A stretch of DNA of 64,000 bases from NCBI GenBank assembly GCA_034387635.1, contig JAOANU010000029.1:62001-126000 (forward strand), given 5' to 3'. Positions 43,970 to 55,683 of the stretch are shown piece after piece. The notes beneath the pieces were generated by a model, which saw only the letters and a list, made by a program, of their open reading frames with translations, was not told the origin of the DNA and searched no databases. Within the stretch, counting starts at the first letter, position 1; each line of letters opens with the position of its first letter. The position numbers and the translations under genes were made by a program. The stretch is from Rhodosporidiobolus odoratus (Eukaryota; Basidiomycota; Microbotryomycetes; Sporidiobolales; Sporidiobolaceae).

Positions 43970-45199
43970 CTTGGAGCTGGGTGTCACCTAGATGATGGTC
44001 TGACAACCCGGGTACGGGTGTATAGAGTGCTGAAGAGTCCTTTGCCGCGCGAATCTTCAGCCTGGTTGATAGACAGCAAAGCAATGGATTCATAGGTAGC
44101 GGAATGCCTTGCAAGTCAGCACTTGATTAAATCGTCGAGCGTTGTCTAGCAAGTCTGGTGAAGCGAATGCCCCAGCCCAATGCAAGGTCTCTGTTCTTGG
44201 TTGAGAAGGCCGCAGCTTCGGAGTAGATGGAAAGTACTCGTCGGACATTGCGAGCCTTGCGGTTGGCGATCCAGTCCAGTAGGTCGGCGTGTGAACTAGG
44301 CCGGACAAAGTTCTCGACGGCGCATCCCAAGGACACACCGAGAAAGGGAGGAGAGCAAGTTACCAGGTGTAACTCGTACTACTACCTAGCCAAGAAGCCA
44401 AGAGAGCACAGCACGTCCAGCGTACACTGTACTGGAGTCTGTTCTTCAGTGCACCTCGACAACACTGCTGTTGCCTGATCTATTACCTACTGCCGGTTCC
44501 CCTCCCGCTCTGCAGTTCCCCCGGACCGAGCTAAGAGATGATGAAAGCTGACGACGTTCGCCTACGTCTTCGCCTGCAGACTGCCTTCGCCGCATCGTTT
44601 CATAACTGCAACCTGTGGCGCGCAATTCGAGAGCAGCAGACCAAGGGGGAAAGGCCGTCCATCCCGGGGCAAGCTGCCGATTTCTGACCTTCTTCGCGAA
44701 AGTACGCCGTCTCTTGCTGCTGGTTTTCCATCGTTCCTCAATGTAGTACACGGTCTCCTCAGAGCGGGGGTGAACGGGCTTCGAAAGATTTCGAGCAGGA
44801 GACCGTGGGGCGACCGACGGAGGGGCTGAACAGCTGAGGGAGGATGTCGTAGCGTGAGGGACTGAGGCGTGTAGCGCGCGAAGCTCTTGCATATGGTGGC
44901 TCGCCCAGGTAGTGCATAATCAGTCAACTACTGGCGGCGAGCGGCGGCAGCTGAGGCGAGAACGGGGCGGTCGAAGACTTTGTATAACGAATGCTCATCG
45001 GGGATCGGTGGACAGTCGAATCGCAGTAAGCAGGTCGCAGTATTGGCCTATTAGCGGTAGTACAGCAAGCAGAGAAGTGGAGATTCGATAATCCGAGGCT
45101 GTGTTGTTGAGCTCGACGTTCTCGGATTCTTGTATTCAATACAACTCTCCTCGACTCTGCTCTAGTGGCACATACACCTCTGCAGTCACACTACAGACC
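43970..45199. other. 1.2 kb gap with an orphan exon-like frame
   Basis: Contains a minus-strand frame at 44127-44336 with good codon use (HADLLDWIANRKARNVRRVL, LGWGIRFTRLARQ) but no start or upstream exon that can be joined. A second weak minus-strand frame lies at 44446-44892. Either could be a remnant gene. The 45.0-45.2 kb part is the RRP5 promoter. Confidence 0.4.
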
Positions 45200-48100
45200 A
45201 TGCCAGGAAAGACCCGAACATCCACTTCGCACGGCCCGGCCCAAAACAAGAAGCAATTCAAGCACGACAAACGATCAACTCCCTCAACTTCACGTCCAAC
45301 CGCATCCTCCAGCGCCAAGCCCACCTCGCACTCCACCTCAGCCGCCACCGAAGACGTTTTCTACCGCAAGCGCAAAGCTACCGAAGATGAACCCGACAAG
45401 GTCGTCCTCGGCGCTCAATCGTCCCTCTTGAACCAGCCAGAAGAGATCGACTTTCCTCGTGGCGGAGGATCTCAGTTGACCCAGAAGGAGGTCCGGGAGG
45501 CTCAGCTGGAAGGAGAAAACGAGGCAGATCAGGTGGGGCCCGCTTTTCTTCCGACCCAGGAGGCGTTCATTCCCGAGCGTCGTCTCCTGCGCCAAGAGGC
45601 GATGAGCGAGGGGCGAGTCAGCGCCCTATATACGCATATCCCCCCCCCCGTGTCGTACGCTGCGCCGAAGGTGCACCGGATGAGCTGGCCAGTGGGGCGT
45701 CGTCGAGCGCGGGGAGCGCTCGATGACCTTTCGGCGAGCGGGCTTGGGACTCCCCCCACCGGGAGGCGGGCCACCGGCGCCTGCGGCCATACCCCTCTAT
45801 GGCGCCGGAAGCAATATATCGCTTCGTGTTCGCTACCTCGATAAAGTTCAATAACGGAAAACCCGCCGACCCTGGCAGTCATGGCCCGTCCAGACTCCTT
45901 ACTGACATACTGTTCCATCCCACAACCGCAGGAACGAGTCCGCGAGACCGAGATCGTCAAGGACAAGGGCAAGGCGAAGCGTCGGAAACTCGAGCGGGCA
46001 CTCGTAGGGAAACAGGTGGATGAGAAGAACAGGGTGCCAAAGGATGCGGTCAGGGTGGAGCACTTGAACTACAAGGTCCGTCTACGTCCCCTTACTCGTC
46101 TGTGTCCGATCCTTACTTGAAGTCTACTCTGTGCAGCGACTCATCCCTGGCACCAAAGTCCTCTCGCAAATCGTCTCCATCCGACCGCTCGAACTCATCC
46201 TCTCCCTCCCCTCCCAACTCTTCGCTCACGTCCCCATCACCAACGTCTCCACCGAGTTCACCTCGCGCCTAGAAGCTGCCGGAGCATCCTCCGATTCTGA
46301 CGAAGACTCAGACGAGGACGATCTTCCGGCGCTGAACGAGCTGTTTGAGGAGGGTCAGTGGGTCCTTGCGGTTGTGGTCAATGCGAAGGACTCGGATTCG
46401 AAGGTCAAGCTTGGAGGAAGGGAGGGCGACGAGATGGTCAGGCAAAGTCGGAGGGTCGAGATGAGTTTGGAGGTCGAAAAGGTTAACGAGGGAGTTGCAA
46501 AGGGAGACCTCAGGCGGGGTTTCGTGCGTTCTTGCCTATCATATTCCGCCTTCGCACTCTTTGACAGTCTCCTATTACGTGACTATAGGTTCTTCCCGCC
46601 GTCGTGCACGACATCGAAGACGACCGTGGCTACACCCTCTCCTTCGGCCTGCCCTCGTTCACTTCTTTCCTACCGCTCTCAGACGCCTCCAAATTCCGTT
46701 CTGCCCCTCTCGAGATTGGACAGCCACTTCTGACGCGAATCACCAAGCTTCATTCGAACGAGCGAACGTGCACTGTAGCAGTGGAGAAGTCCGACGTGGC
46801 CGCCACCACCACCGACGCAGTCTCTTCCATCACCTCCGTCTTGCCCGGTCAACTCGTCAGCGCTCTGATCACGGCTGTCATGCCCACGGGTCTCAACGTC
46901 AAACTGCACGGTTACTTCGACGGAACCCTCGATCTGTTCCACCTCCCACTTTCTCCCGGACAAAACCCTGAAGATCACTTCAAGGCGGGGCAGAAGATCA
47001 AAGCTCGAGTCATCTGGGATTCAATCGCGAGTAGCCCGAAGAAGTTTGCCCTGAGTGCGGCGCCGCAGGTGGTTGGATTGAGGGAGGAGGCGGAGAAGGT
47101 CGACTGTGAGGTTGGGAGGAAGGTTAAGTTCGAGGTGAAGGAGGTGGAAGAGGAGTGGGGATTGATTGGAGTGTTGAGCGGCGGCGAGGAAGGAGCCGAG
47201 GAAATCAGGGCTTTCGTTCACGTGCGTTCTATCGTCTTCCCGAGTCTGCTTCAGTGCTCCACGGGTGGAATTTCTCGTCTCCTCGTGTCCTTGACCGGTA
47301 CTTGTACAGATCTCCCGTATCTCCGATTCTCACCTCAACACGATCCCGAAAGCTGGACCTTGGAGGGTGGGAACGGTCCATGCTGCGAGGGTGGTAGGCT
47401 ACTCTGCAGTCGATGGACTCGTCCAGCTTTCCCTGCAAGAAAGCGTTCTTGAGCAGGCATTCTTGAGGGTTAAGGACGTGCAGGTTGGTGCCGAAGTCAA
47501 GGTGCGTCAGACGGCGTCTTGTCCTGGCTTCCTTCCTTATCTGTGGCAGCAAGAAGGAAAGACTTATTTTCCTTTCGGTTTACTTCTTTTGCAGGGTACT
47601 GTCAAGCGCCTCTCTGACTCCGCCCTCTTCATCTCGATTTCCGGTAACGTCGATGGCGTGGTCTGGCCCCTCCACTACGCCGACATCCGCCTCAAACACC
47701 CGGAAAAGAAGTTCAAGCCGGGACAGACTGTCAAGGCGCGCATCTTCTCTGCCGACGCCGAGAAGAATCGTGTTGTCCTCACCCTCAAGAAGGCGCTCCT
47801 TACCACCACCCTGCCCATCATCACCTCCTTCGAAGAGGCTCGCGTTGGCGTAGTTACCGATGCCACCGTCACCAAGGTCCTCGAGAAGAGCGTCCTCGTC
47901 GACTTCTTCGGAGGTCTTCGCGCTCTCATCCCCGCCGCCGAAGCCGCCGAGTCCTTCACCTCCGCCTCTGATCTCGCTCGTCTCTTCCCTCTCGGCAAAG
48001 TCCTCCCCGTCCGCATCATCTCGGTCGATGTCGCCTCGCAACGTATCGTCGCCTCCGTGCGACAAGCTTCGAACCCCTCCGCTGCGCTCTCATCCGCTGC

Positions 48101-51100
48101 GGATGCGTCCGCCTCGATCGAAGACCTCGACATTGGCACCGTCGCTTCCGCCTCCATCGCAGCTCTGCACGAGACCAACCTCGTCCTGTCTCTCTCGGCC
48201 CCCGCCGAGGCAAAGGGGGTCAAGGCCCTTCTCGCCTACCCCACTCTGGCAAGGCACCGTGGTGTCGCCGTTCCCGACCTCAAAGAATCCCTCCAAGTCG
48301 GTCAAACCCTCGAAGACCTCGTCGTCGTCTCCAAGAACGCCGCAAAAGGGTTCGTCATCGTCGGGTTGGTACCGTCGAAATCTGCTGCCGCGCTTAAGAA
48401 GGCTGGCGCTATAGGTGGTGGAGCTGCTGCCGGGGAGGGGGAACGCTTGACGTTTGACTCGCTTGAGTTGGGTAAGGTTTACAACGGCAAGGTCGCATCC
48501 AAACTTCCTTCGGGGGTGGTTTTGATTCAACTGGGCAAGAATGCTCAATTGAGGGGTCGGGTTGCGTTGACCGAATTGAGTGACGACTACTCCACGGTCG
48601 AAACTTCGACACTCGACGTTGGATCGCAGGTTCAAGCCGTCGTGCTGAGCAAGGATGACGAACAGAGGAGGTTGGATTTGTCGCTGAGGGCTAGTCGGAT
48701 TAAGGGAGAGGCAAGTGGGTCCTCGGAGGAGACGGATCCTAGGGTGGAGGGGGTTGAGGGGTTGAAGGCTGGGCTGAAGGTGAGGGGTTTCGTGAGGAAC
48801 GTCGCGAATGCTGGTGTCTTTGTTGAGCTCGGAAGGGAGGTCGTGGCTAGGGTTCTCATCAAGGTGCGTTTGCAGTCTCTGGTACACAGGTTACGAGGGC
48901 GTGATACGCAGTTTACGAGGGCGTGATACGCTGACCATATGGGGTACGCGTAGGAACTCTTTGATGAATACGTCAAGGATTGGAAGCCTCGCTTCAAGGT
49001 GGGGCAGCTCGTGGAGGGTAAAGTTCTCTCGTATGTCTCATTCCCTCTCCTGGGTTCCGCCTCTCGAGCTATGCTCACCCCGTTTTCTGCTGCCAGCGTC
49101 GACAAGATCACCTCTCAAGTCGAGTTCTCCCTCCGCAAGGGTGGGCAGGTCAAGAAGGATGCGGTTTCCGACCTTCCTGGTCTCGGCGAGTCGGGACTTG
49201 AGAAAGGCCAAGTCGTCCAGGGTGTCATCAAGAGTGTCCAGGATTACGGTGTGTTTGTCAAGGTGGAGGGGACTAGCGTGCAGGGATTGTGCCACAAGTC
49301 CAAGGTACGTCTTGATTTCCTCTCGTTTTTTGCGCAGTATTTTTGCCGAACGGGCCGAATACAAAAGCTTACTCTTGCTACCTGCGCAGGTCACTGACGA
49401 CGAGTCTGGCTCCTGGAAGGAGCACGTCCGAGAAGGACAGTCGGTCAAGGTGGTTGTTCTCGACGTCAACCTCGAGACCAAGAAGGTTTCGCTCGGCTTG
49501 AAGCGCTCTCTTTTCCCTGAGGGTGCTCTTCCCAGTGAAGACGAGGAGAGCGACGACGACGGAGATGAGGATGAGGATGAGGACGAGGACGAGGTGATGC
49601 AGGCAGGTGAGGAGGATGAGCTTGACAGCGATGCGGGAGAGGATGTCGACCTGGAAGCGCTGCTGAAGCAGGCCGCAGCCGGTGGTAGCGATGAGGATGA
49701 CAGCGAGGATGACGTCGAGATGCAGATCGAGGTGCGCTGATATTCTATCCTTGGGTTTTCGTCGTTCTCGCGAGGCTCACCTGCGGCCTTCATTCGAGCA
49801 GGCTCCAGTGGCCTCGACCAGCAAGCTTCCTCCTGCATCATCGACCAAGTCCGCCGCTCCTCTTGCCGTATCTGCCGGGTTCAACTGGAATGGAGATGAG
49901 CAGGACGACAAGGCCGCTTCTTCCGACGACGATTCTTCCTCTGATGAGGACGAAGCGCCGACACCGTCAGCCGTCGCGGCTGGCAAGAAAGCCTCGAAGG
50001 GGCTCTCTGCCCTCGACGACCGCACCGGCGACCTCGACACCCAGGCCCCGACCTCGGTCGCCGATTTCGAGCGTCTCCTCCTCGGTTCCCCCAACTCCTC
50101 CTACCTCTGGATCCAGTACCTCGCCTTCTTCGTCGGTCTCTCTCAGCTGGACAAGGCCCGCGAAATCGGTCAACGCGCCTTGACGAGCATTCACTTTAGG
50201 GAGGAACAGGAGAAGTTAAACGTTTGGGTTGCGTTGTTGAACTTGGAGAATACGTATGGGGATGACGAAAGCCTGGAGAAGATGTTCAAGGATGCGGCGC
50301 AGAGTAATGACGCCGAGACGGTTCATCTCAAGATGGTTGATATCTTCGAGCGCAGCGGGAAGGTCGAGGTTGGTCTTCCCATCCTTAGGGCTTGTCCTGC
50401 TGGTCTCGAGATGGTCTTGTTCGGCAGATCACTGACTATTTCGCTCTCCGCGCACAGGCCGAGGAAGAACTGTGGAAGAAGACGGTCAAGAAGTTCTCCC
50501 AGAGCCCGCAAGTTTGGCCCCTGTTTGCCCAATTCTACCTCTCCCACGGTCGCCCCACCGAAGCCCGCGAACTCCTCCCCCGGAGCTTGAAGAGTCTCGA
50601 GAAGCGTGACCGTACGTGCCATCCCGCTTCTACCTCCCAGTCGCGCAACGTCGCTCACCCTCTTTCCGATACGTGGGCAGACGTCGCAACTATCTCCAAG
50701 TTTGCCCAACTCGAGTTCAAGCTCGGAGACGCCGAACGAGGTCGAACCATCTTCGAAGGCATCGTCGATTCGTACCCGAAACGACTTGATCTCTGGTTCG
50801 TCTACGTCGACATGGAGATCAAGCAGCGGAACGTTGCTGGAGTCAGGGCGTTGTTCGATCGTGTCTTGGCGCAACGGTTGTCGAGCAGTACGTCTCCCGT
50901 TCTCTGTTGCAGTGCCAACAGGCAGTCACTGACAGGCCGACCTTTCCTTTTTTCTTTCTTTCTTTTTTCTCGCCGCGCAGAGAAGGGCAAGTCTGTCTTC
51001 AAGAAGTGGCTGTCGTTCGAGAAGGACTTTGGGGACGACGCGGGTGTCGAGGCCGTCAAGGAGCGAGCGGTCGCGTTTGTGCAGAGTCGACAGCAGGGCG

Positions 51101-51120
51101 AAGAGGAGGATGAGGAATAG
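45200..51120 (+). CDS. RRP5: rRNA biogenesis protein RRP5
   Basis: Thirteen exons (45200-45532, 45932-46075, 46137-46523, 46589-47221, 47310-47501, 47595-48863, 48954-49030, 49097-49304, 49390-49731, 49802-50368, 50458-50611, 50681-50887, 50981-51120) give 1550 residues. DFPRGG near residue 92 opens the family core, followed by a series of S1 RNA-binding repeats (for example RLIPGTKVLSQIVSIRPLEL, GTVKRLSDSALFISI, GQVVQGVIKSVQDYGVFVKV). An acidic linker and C-terminal HAT/TPR-like repeats follow (FERLLLGSPNSSYLWIQY, AQLEFKLGDAERGRTIFEG). RRP5 is a nucleolar U3 snoRNP-associated scaffold required for both 18S and 5.8S rRNA formation. Intron 1 (45533-45931) is an introner-like element; intron 6 contains a 21 bp tandem duplication. 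Frame is kept at all junctions. Confidence 0.96.
45533..45931 (+). mobile_element. Introner-like element in RRP5 intron 1
   Basis: A 399 bp intron that begins GTGGGGCCC and ends CACAACCGCAG, with a TTACTGAC branch site about 30 bp before the acceptor. It shares CCGAGCGTCGTC with the RAT1 element, AGGCGATGAGCGAGGGGCG with the SAD1 element, and CACCGGATGAGC plus GGGACTCCCCCCACCGGGAG with the RAT1 element. It therefore links the other two copies, which match each other less. Two units of the GGCGCC(T/G)G type lie at about 45776-45826. A C9 run occurs at 45642-45650. The other introns of RRP5 are about 60-95 bp. Confidence 0.75.
48890..48932 (+). repeat. 21 bp tandem duplication inside RRP5 intron 6
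   Basis: TTACGAGGGCGTGATACGC occurs at about 48891-48909 and again at 48913-48931. The first copy is followed by AG (GCAG) and the second by TG (CTGAC), so one copy provides a decoy acceptor and the other the likely branch site for the real acceptor at 48953. Confidence 0.85.
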
Positions 51121-51278
51121 GCCCCCCACGAGGGAGTGACGGAGGAATGGAAAGATAGGGTTGTACCGCAGACGCGCATTCTCTCGCATTCATCTGCTCT
51201 CTCTTTGAGGAGCATTGTAACCAGTAGTGTTACTCAGCTAAGGCGCGTCCAGGCGAAAGGTTTGGGCCTATTGCGCCG

Positions 51279-52728
51279 CTATCGGAATCCTGCAACGTCG
51301 TGCGGCCTTCCCAAGCTAAGCCACTCGCCACTCGACCCGTCCCTGCCCAACTTGTGCACATACGTGAGTGCCACAGGCTTGGCCCTCGTCGCCTCAGTAG
51401 AGTCACCGGAACCGCCTGTCACAATGCCGCCAAGGCCCAGGGGCAGTAGATCCTCCCGGTCCTTGACGTCTGCGGGGGCAGGAGCAACGACACCCGGGAC
51501 GGGTTCCAGGCGATTCAGATCCATGACCTGGAGCGGGATAGTGGGGTTGGCGGTGACGAACCGTTCGGCGAATTGGAGAGCGAAGTCGCGCGGGATGCGG
51601 ATTGGTTCCCACCGGTTCGGGACGTCGTCCCGACATAGTAAGGTAGGCAACTGAAGTAGAGGGTGTGGGGAAGGAAGGCAGAAGGGGAAAGACCTCGCTG
51701 AGGAGGAAAGCGGGGGTTCCTTCGGGATCGCACTCGAGGGTCAGAGCGACGAGGGAGGGGCATCGAGAGATTTGGTCGAGAATGGGAGAGTCGTCAGAGT
51801 CGAGGGTGATGGAGAGGTGCTCGATGATCGAAGTGTCGCAAATTGAGAAGAGCCGGTCGTAGAAAGGGTTGCGAGGTACAGGAGAATACGGAGTGTCGAG
51901 GGTCTGGATACAACGAAGCGTGGTCGGTGGGCTGAGTGGAAGATCTCCGAACTCCTCCTCGCCGTAGAATCCGTAGTAGTCGTATTTGAGCTTCTCGAGA
52001 TTGGTGAAACTGGGGAGACACTGAAGGATCGTGCCGACATCGCAGTCACCCGCTGTGGTGAGGCTCGTGAGACGCGAGGCAACTGGAGAGGTGCTGAGGG
52101 GCTCGAGTATCGTTTCGATATAGCCCCACCCGCCAGGCGACTCCACCGTCGTGACGGCGGTACAGAGTGAGAAAAGAACCTGCAGCGGCTCGGGCGGACT
52201 GGTCGGTGAGGGCTGTTCAATAGTGGAGCGCGGCACTTGTGCGCTGTTTCCCCTGAAGTGTATCTCTTTGATGAGTCCGGCTAGGTGCGGGAGGCGCTCG
52301 AGGTGCGCGGACACTGCTTCTGCGATATCAGGGTGGGAGAGGACCAATCGACGCCAGATCATGTCGGTACCTTGGGCTTGCCAGCTCTTGCAGACGAGGG
52401 AGAGAGCGAGTCCGATGCGGCGCTGTTCGTCGAGGTCGGACTGGCGGGAAGACACGGCATAGTCGAGAATGAGCTCCAGTAACTCGAGCGGGAGGGCGAG
52501 GCGGGGCGGGGCATGCTGAAGGGGAAGGCTGGTGGGGTAGGCTACGTGGGCGCACAGTCGGTGAGCATACAGGTTGCCAGACTCTGCGGAATCAGAACGT
52601 ACTGTCAGGGAGCGGGTTTTGCGCGTCGGTTGACCACCACGAGGAGAATTTGCGACCACGTCCTCGCGAATGCACGGATGACTGAGACGCTGTGCACCTG
52701 TAACGCGAGATATCGTTGGAGCTGACAC
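51279..52728 (-). CDS. F-box-like/LRR-type protein, frame interrupted near the 3' end
   Basis: The frame opens at 52728. LPLELLELILDYAVSS followed by LALSLVCKSWQAQGTDMIWRRLVL is the F-box-like pattern shared with the gene at 12858. Leucine-rich stretches follow (LTSLTTAGDCDV, IIEHLSITLDSDDSPILDQI). Near 51690-51650 the coding pattern moves to another frame: SEVFPLLPSF is also present in the paralogue (TVFPLLPSF), yet the true C-terminus (LPTLLCRDDVPNRWEPIRI to GFR) lies in another frame. A 43 bp intron (GTCTTT to TTCAG) would join them but would remove the conserved FPLLPSF block; a one-base frameshift is the alternative. Substrate unknown. Convergent with RRP5. Confidence 0.6.
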
Positions 52729-52891
52729 CGTCGCTTATCAGGCGGATCGACCGATGCTGTGAAGGGAACGAGGAATTGAGAACGGCCCGGGGGTTCTCTG
52801 ATCGGTCTTACACCTTCGTCAGACCATACGAAGCTTTACAGACTTCTACAGCGCTGTATCACAGCCTCGGAGGTGACCTGTACCCGCCATC

Positions 52892-53260
52892 ATGCTGGCC
52901 CGCCGCCTCCCTGTACTACTTGACTACATCCTCGACTTCGCCGCACCATCACTCGTCTGCATTGGCGCCAGCAGTGGACGTGAGACCGTGCTACGAGGAT
53001 CAAGCCTGACAAAGTATTCTACGTTGCGGTACACGGCATTGACTTTGCAGGCGCCATCAGCTTCATCCGACCAGGTCACATTGCAAGGCTACTCGTGGTT
53101 CGAAGAGGCGGCGCTGTTGTAGCTGCGAAGGCGCATCAAGGTCCTGAGGGTCAACATTCTCATGGGCAGCATGAAGCGAAGCGCTACGATGCATATCATC
53201 GCCTGCCCGCCCAAGGTGGAGAGTTTGCACTTTTACGACTCGGATGAGCCGCTGTGGTAA
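52892..53260 (+). pseudogene. F-box-like relic
   Basis: MLARRLPVLLDYILDFAAPS resembles the F-box opening of the gene just upstream on the other strand. A leucine-rich-like end (RRIKVLRVNILMGSM, VESLHFYDSDEPLW, stop at 53258-53260) lies about 200 bp later in another frame. The parts between do not form one continuous frame. Probably a decayed family member. Confidence 0.45.
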
Positions 53261-54065
53261 CGCAATCTAACCGCTATGCCCAGTGTGTGTGCTCTCTCTC
53301 CTCTCTGTGTGTCTCTCTCTGTCCCTTGTCGCCTGCTCTGGTGCATGCATTTGCACGTCTCAAAGCCCTCGTCCTCTGGACACTACCTCCGCTCTACCCG
53401 CAACGCTGCAGAGCCCCCAGCCCGCACGCCTGCACCTCACCGCTTCTTCGGCAGAAGGTAGAGAGGAGGCACTCGACCGACTCGTAATCACTGTCGCGAG
53501 CATTGCCAGTCGCTTGCCAATCTCGATAGAACCCTTCTATCTTCACCTCTCCTGGACCCTAGCATGTGATCTCGATACTTGATTGACGAGGACTAAACAT
53601 GACCATGACAGCCTTAGCGCATGTCCGATGGCAAAGCTCACGCAGAACGGTGTATTCTCCCGTGGGAAGACCTTCTCAAATTGCTTTTCTGCTCGTTCGG
53701 CTGGCTCGCCGCGTACCGGGGCTGATTACGGCCCCGTGCAAGCACACACGCGCTCACCCGACTAGCTCTGCGTTCAAATAAGGATGACTCGCACAAATGT
53801 GGTCACGGACGCCGGAGCGCAGGAGTGCCCGGTGTCCATCTCCCACCGATCAGACACTGGTCAGACTAAGTATTCGGGCTGCACTCGGACACCGCCTCGA
53901 GATGAGCGTCGGCAGACCTCGGACGGGCGCCGTCGCGAGCTTCGTGTGACTCCCGAGTCTTCCCCTTTACTTCCTGCCTTTTCCTCCGGGTCGATCTCAG
54001 CAAGTCTTGTCTTTCCCCCTTGGGGCTCGGACCTCAACTGACTCGTTTGAAGCACTGCAGCTCAT
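53261..54065. other. Intergenic, nothing recognised
   Basis: Contains a CT/GT-rich low-complexity run near 53290-53325 and otherwise short frames only. Confidence 0.4.
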
Positions 54066-54536
54066 GTGCTCAACCTTACCACGAGCTCTACAAGCCTCAG
54101 CAACTCGTGCACGTTTTCCTCAGACTGAAAGAAGACGCAGGATTGCGGGCACAGTTCCCGCGCCTTTTCCAGTAGCTACATGCCACCTAGGCAGCCTTGC
54201 TAGCCAAGGACAAAGTTGGATGGGGAGAGAGAGAGGGAGATGAGCGGATGGGGATGAGCAGGTCAGCCCCGCTTTTCTCGTTGTCGTGGTCGCACCACGT
54301 AATCGGGAACGACTGACCTTTCTTTGGCATCTCTAGGCTCTCTTCCTAGTGTTATCGGCATGTAGCGTTCAAGCAGGCGCCGGTTGCTCCTCCTCAACCT
54401 TCCACCGCGGTTTCCCATTAAATCCTCCCCAGTAACCGCTTCTTCACAGCCTAGTCGCCCTTCCGGTCCTTTCCCTCGCGAGCACACACGGTCCCGTTTC
54501 CCCTTGTAGCTCACCACCTTTCGGAATGTACCACGT
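54066..54536 (+). repeat. Copy A of an unclassified ~470 bp dispersed repeat
   Basis: This stretch aligns, as reverse complement, with 61799-62256. Shared words in order include CCACCTAGGCAGCCT, GGGGATGAGCAGGTCAGC, CGCACCACGTA, ACTGACCTTTCTT, CTCTAGGCTCTC, ATGTAGCGTTCAAGCAGG, CGCTTCTTCACAGCCTA and CCTTTCGGAATGTACC. I estimate roughly 70-75% identity by eye. No terminal inverted repeats, long frame or tRNA-like head was found. Confidence 0.75.
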
Positions 54537-55010
54537 CACGCAGTCTCAGCCAAAAAGAGGTTTTCGGGTGTGCGAAAGAAAAGAAAAAACAAACCGACGG
54601 AAGACAATGATCCTAGTCACCCGCGGCCCCTACGAGACCGTCTCGCGCTTTCAGTCCTCGTGGAACCATATCGACCATAGTGCTGAGCCGAGTTACCGAT
54701 ACGCACGAAGGCGAAGGAAAGTAGTCTCCTCAGCGTTTTTGCGCGCCCTCGTTTGACCACGAGGCCTGTACGCTTCTCGAGGTTAGCGCGACAGCGAGCG
54801 AACCAAGGAGATGAAGCAGTGCGCGAGACAAGCCAGACCCTCTCCGAAACCCAAGTAAGGCAAGCTATTAAGGCTAATTACACTGCTATGAGAAGAAGAG
54901 CCATTCGGCGCTCCGGATTGCGAACCCCTCCGTCAAGAAAAGGAGGAAGGGGAAACGTCTCGGTCGCTTACAACAAGGTAGGAAGGGTATGAGTGTAGAG
55001 CATGGGAAGC
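54537..55010. other. Intergenic, nothing recognised
   Basis: About 470 bp between the repeat and the 3' end of the small acidic protein gene. Short frames only. Confidence 0.4.
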
Positions 55011-55683
55011 TTAGGCGATGCGGGAGGTGCCGTCTGCGAAGGAAAAGCATGAGCTGCTGCCAAAAGGGTGTGCGGAACATGGTATTAGAGACGTACCGTT
55101 CTGCTCCTCCGTAACCTGCTCAACAAGCGCGTCCGCCTTAGCGTCGGCCTCGGCGTAGTTCTTGTTGCCGGTGTTCCTCTGTCCAACTTCGCTAAGCAGG
55201 CCAGAGTCGTCGATCACGTTGTCCTGCTTCACGCTGTCGAAAACTTCGTCGGGCTTCTCGTCGGCGTCGTCGACGATCTCTGCAAAGGAAAATGAAGGTC
55301 AGCTTCGAGTGACGCTAGGTTGGAAAACTGGCGAAGTTGAAAGAGGTGGACGAGGGCGCGCAGGAAGTAAGGCCGTAGATGACGGGGCAGGGAGTACACG
55401 TCCATGTACAGGTGACAGCCGCAAGGCACGGAGAGAGGGAGAAGTCGAAGGAAACGGAGAGAAAAGGAGGCGGGAGAGAAGAAAACCGGGAACGCACCGG
55501 CCGGCTCGCCAACATCTTCACCGTCAAGAACGCCCGCGGACTGCTGCTCAATGGCCGAGTCCTCGACCTGCAAGAAGTACAATCCGGTCAGCATCCGTCG
55601 AGGTGAACCGAGTAAAAGACATGTTCCTGCGGAATAAGACTGACGATAGCATCATCCTGCTGGAACTTGTCGGAGTTGGACAT
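55011..55683 (-). CDS. Small acidic hydrophilic protein, function unknown
   Basis: Four exons (55683-55645, 55567-55498, 55279-55097, 55033-55011) give 104 residues starting MSNSDKFQQDDAI and ending NDGTSRIA. All junctions have good signals (GTCAGT, GTGCGT, GTACGT donors; GCAG acceptors) and keep phase. The product is highly charged, rich in Asp, Glu, Lys and Ala, without hydrophobic or Cys residues, so it is probably disordered and soluble. The composition recalls stress-induced hydrophilins, but no family motif is recognised. It is preceded by a GT-rich leader near 55690-55745. Sure that it is a gene, unsure of role. Confidence 0.7.
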
